A DNA stretch of 64,000 nucleotides, from contig NZ_CP007511.1 in the NCBI RefSeq assembly GCF_000818015.1, positions 1,908,001 through 1,972,000 of the forward strand, written 5' to 3'. The stretch comes from Stutzerimonas balearica DSM 6083 (GTDB taxonomy: Bacteria; Pseudomonadota; Gammaproteobacteria; Pseudomonadales; Pseudomonadaceae). Under the pieces are notes generated by a model. The model saw only the letters and a program-made list of their open reading frames with translations. It was not told the origin of the DNA and did no database searches. The position numbers and the translations under genes are program-made. Shown here in pieces: positions 62,428-64,000 of this stretch. Numbering within the stretch: the first letter of the stretch is position 1; each line of letters begins with the position of its first letter.

Positions 62428-64000
62428 AGACGCGCTCCTTGAAAGGCTCGATACCGATGCGACGGAAGGTGTCGATAAACTGCTCATCTTCGGTGCGCTG
62501 CTCCACGTAGACGTTGATGATTTTTTCGATCACGTCCGGCATGGCGTCCTGGGCAAAGGACGGACCGAGAATCTGCCCCAGGCTGGCGTCGCGCCCGGAA
62601 CTGCCGCCGAGCGAAACCTGGTAGAACTCCGCGCCCTTCTTGTCGACGCCGAGAATGCCGATGTGGCCGACGTGGTGATGGCCACAGGCATTCATGCAAC
62701 CGGAGATGTTCAGGTCCAGGTTGCCGATGTCGAACAGATAGTCCAGGTCGTCGAAACGACGCTGAATCGCCTCGGCGATTGGAATCGACTTGGCATTGGC
62801 CAGCGAACAGAAGTCGCCGCCCGGGCAGCAGATGATGTCGGTCAGCAGGCCGATGTTCGGCGTCGCCAGGCCTAGTTCGCGCAGTTCCTGCCACAACTCG
62901 AACAGCTTCGCCTGTTCGACGTCGGCGAGAATCATGTTCTGCTCGTGGGAGTTGCGCACCTCGCCGAAGCTGTAGCGATCGGCCAGGTCGGCGATGGCTT
63001 CGAGCTGCTTGTCGGTCACATCGCCGGGGGCGACGCCCGTCTTCTTCAGCGACAGGGTGACGGCGGCATAGCCGGGCTTCTTGTGCGCAACCACGTTGCG
63101 TGTGCGCCAGCGGGCGAAGCCGGGATGCTCGGCATCCAGGCGCGCCAGTTCCGCGTCCTGGTCGGCCAGGTCGCGGTAGGCCGGGTCGACGAAGAAGCGG
63201 CTGACGCGCTGGACTTCCTCATCGGTAAGGGTTGCCGGCCCATCCTTCAGATGTGCCCACTCGGCTTCCACGCGCTCGGCGAAGACCTCCGGCGTCAGCG
63301 CCTTGACCAGAATCTTGATGCGCGCCTTGAACTTGTTGTCGCGGCGGCCGTAGCGGTTGTAGACCCGCAGGATCGCATCGAGATAGGTCAGCAGGTGCTG
63401 CCAGGGCAGGAATTCGTTGATGAAACTGCCGACGATCGGGGTACGGCCCAAGCCGCCGCCAACCGAGACGCGGAAGCCCAGCTCGCCGGCGGCATTTTTC
63501 ACCGCTTCCAGGCCGATGTCATGCACTTCGATGGCGGCGCGATCGCTGACCGCCCCGTTGACCGCAATCTTGAACTTGCGTGGCAGGAAGGCGAACTCGG
63601 GGTGGAAGGTCGACCATTGGCGAATGATTTCGCACCAGGGGCGCGGGTCGATCAGCTCGTCACGGGCGACGCCGGCGAACTGGTCGGTGGTGGTGTTGCG
63701 GATGCAGTTGCCGCTGGTCTGGATGGCGTGCATCTGCACGGTGGCCAGTTCTGCGAGAATCTCCGGGACTTCCTCGAGCTCCGGCCAGTTGAACTGGACG
63801 TTGGTCCGCGTACTGATGTGCGCATAGCCCTTGTCGTAGTGACGTGCGATGTAGGCCAGTTTGCGCAACTGGGTGGACGACAGCAGACCGTAGGGAACAG
63901 CGATGCGCAGCATGGGTGCGTAACGCTGGATATAGAGGCCGTTCTGCAGGCGCAGGGGGCGAAATTCCTCACCACCCAACTCGCCGCTCAGGTAGCGGCG
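62411..64000 (-). CDS. cysI: Ferredoxin-dependent nitrite/sulfite reductase hemoprotein (CysI-type), 5' end outside window
   Basis: Siroheme/4Fe-4S assimilatory reductase; about 529 residues are visible and the N-terminus lies beyond the window edge. Landmarks are HISTRTNVQFNWPELEEV, TSGNCIRNTTTDQFAGV, and the cluster cysteines CCPGGDFCSLANAKS followed by ISGCMNACGHHHVGHIG. The paired DUF934 gene supports the CysI assignment over a NirA role, but sulfite and nitrite reductases cannot be told apart with certainty here. Confidence 0.9.
   Translation of the reverse strand, partial: RRYLSGELGGEEFRPLRLQNGLYIQRYAPMLRIAVPYGLLSSTQLRKLAYIARHYDKGYAHISTRTNVQFNWPELEEVPEILAELATVQMHAIQTSGNCIRNTTTDQFAGVARDELIDPRPWCEIIRQWSTFHPEFAFLPRKFKIAVNGAVSDRAAIEVHDIGLEAVKNAAGELGFRVSVGGGLGRTPIVGSFINEFLPWQHLLTYLDAILRVYNRYGRRDNKFKARIKILVKALTPEVFAERVEAEWAHLKDGPATLTDEEVQRVSRFFVDPAYRDLADQDAELARLDAEHPGFARWRTRNVVAHKKPGYAAVTLSLKKTGVAPGDVTDKQLEAIADLADRYSFGEVRNSHEQNMILADVEQAKLFELWQELRELGLATPNIGLLTDIICCPGGDFCSLANAKSIPIAEAIQRRFDDLDYLFDIGNLDLNISGCMNACGHHHVGHIGILGVDKKGAEFYQVSLGGSSGRDASLGQILGPSFAQDAMPDVIEKIINVYVEQRTEDEQFIDTFRRIGIEPFKERVYAANH

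Overview
The window looks like a chromosomal segment of a high-GC gammaproteobacterium of the Pseudomonas family, most like the Stutzerimonas (Pseudomonas stutzeri) group. The reasons are gene order and protein families that recur in Pseudomonas: tandem YejA-type binding proteins-mltD-gloB-methyltransferase-rnhA-dnaQ, gacA-uvrC-pgsA followed by tRNA-Gly and tRNA-Cys, glgE-treS/maltokinase-glgB, exaC-pqqABCDE-pqqH-ercA-ercS, and ldcA, crotonase, fimL, nudC. The species call is inference; no 16S gene is present. Both ends cut a gene: a YejA-type binding protein on the left and a sulfite/nitrite reductase on the right.

Layout. 1-9.7 kb: peptide-uptake binding proteins, an HDOD signalling protein, a lytic transglycosylase, glyoxalase II, a methyltransferase, RNase HI and DNA polymerase III epsilon. 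10.1-17.1 kb: the global regulator gacA, uvrC, pgsA and three tRNAs (Gly, Cys, Leu). The Cys and Leu tRNAs are separated by about 3.6 kb of accessory genes, including an MFS transporter and a RES-Xre toxin-antitoxin pair with a readable promoter and operator. 17.2-24.5 kb: a FAN1-type nuclease with a Rad3/DinG-like iron-sulfur helicase, hemN, and a chemoreceptor with a c-type heme motif in its sensor domain. 25-28.5 kb: galU, a VOC protein, glutathione reductase, a copper chaperone and a small protein. 28.7-36.4 kb: the GlgE pathway, which turns trehalose/maltose into branched alpha-glucan.

36.4-52.1 kb is the most unusual part. A complete ethanol-oxidation/PQQ block (exaC, an ene-reductase, pqqA, pqqBCDE, pqqH, ercA, ercS) reads rightward. 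A second, incomplete pqqA-pqqD-pqqE set reads leftward from the divergent control region beside exaC. It has no pqqB or pqqC. Instead it continues into a 30-residue membrane peptide, a small PuuD-like membrane protein, a SerC-like aminotransferase and a diverged dihydroorotate-dehydrogenase-like flavoprotein, with several overlapping genes. This set is the best candidate for an undescribed system: either a PQQ-like modified-peptide pathway or a dedicated supplier of cross-linked PqqA.

52.2-64 kb is mostly housekeeping: a lysine/arginine decarboxylase, a crotonase, fimL (type IV pilus/cAMP signalling), nudC, a TauE/SafE permease, a membrane protein, an SDR, an aminoglycoside-phosphotransferase-fold protein, a DUF934 protein and the reductase. 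All functions are inferred from reading the protein sequences; no database search was run.
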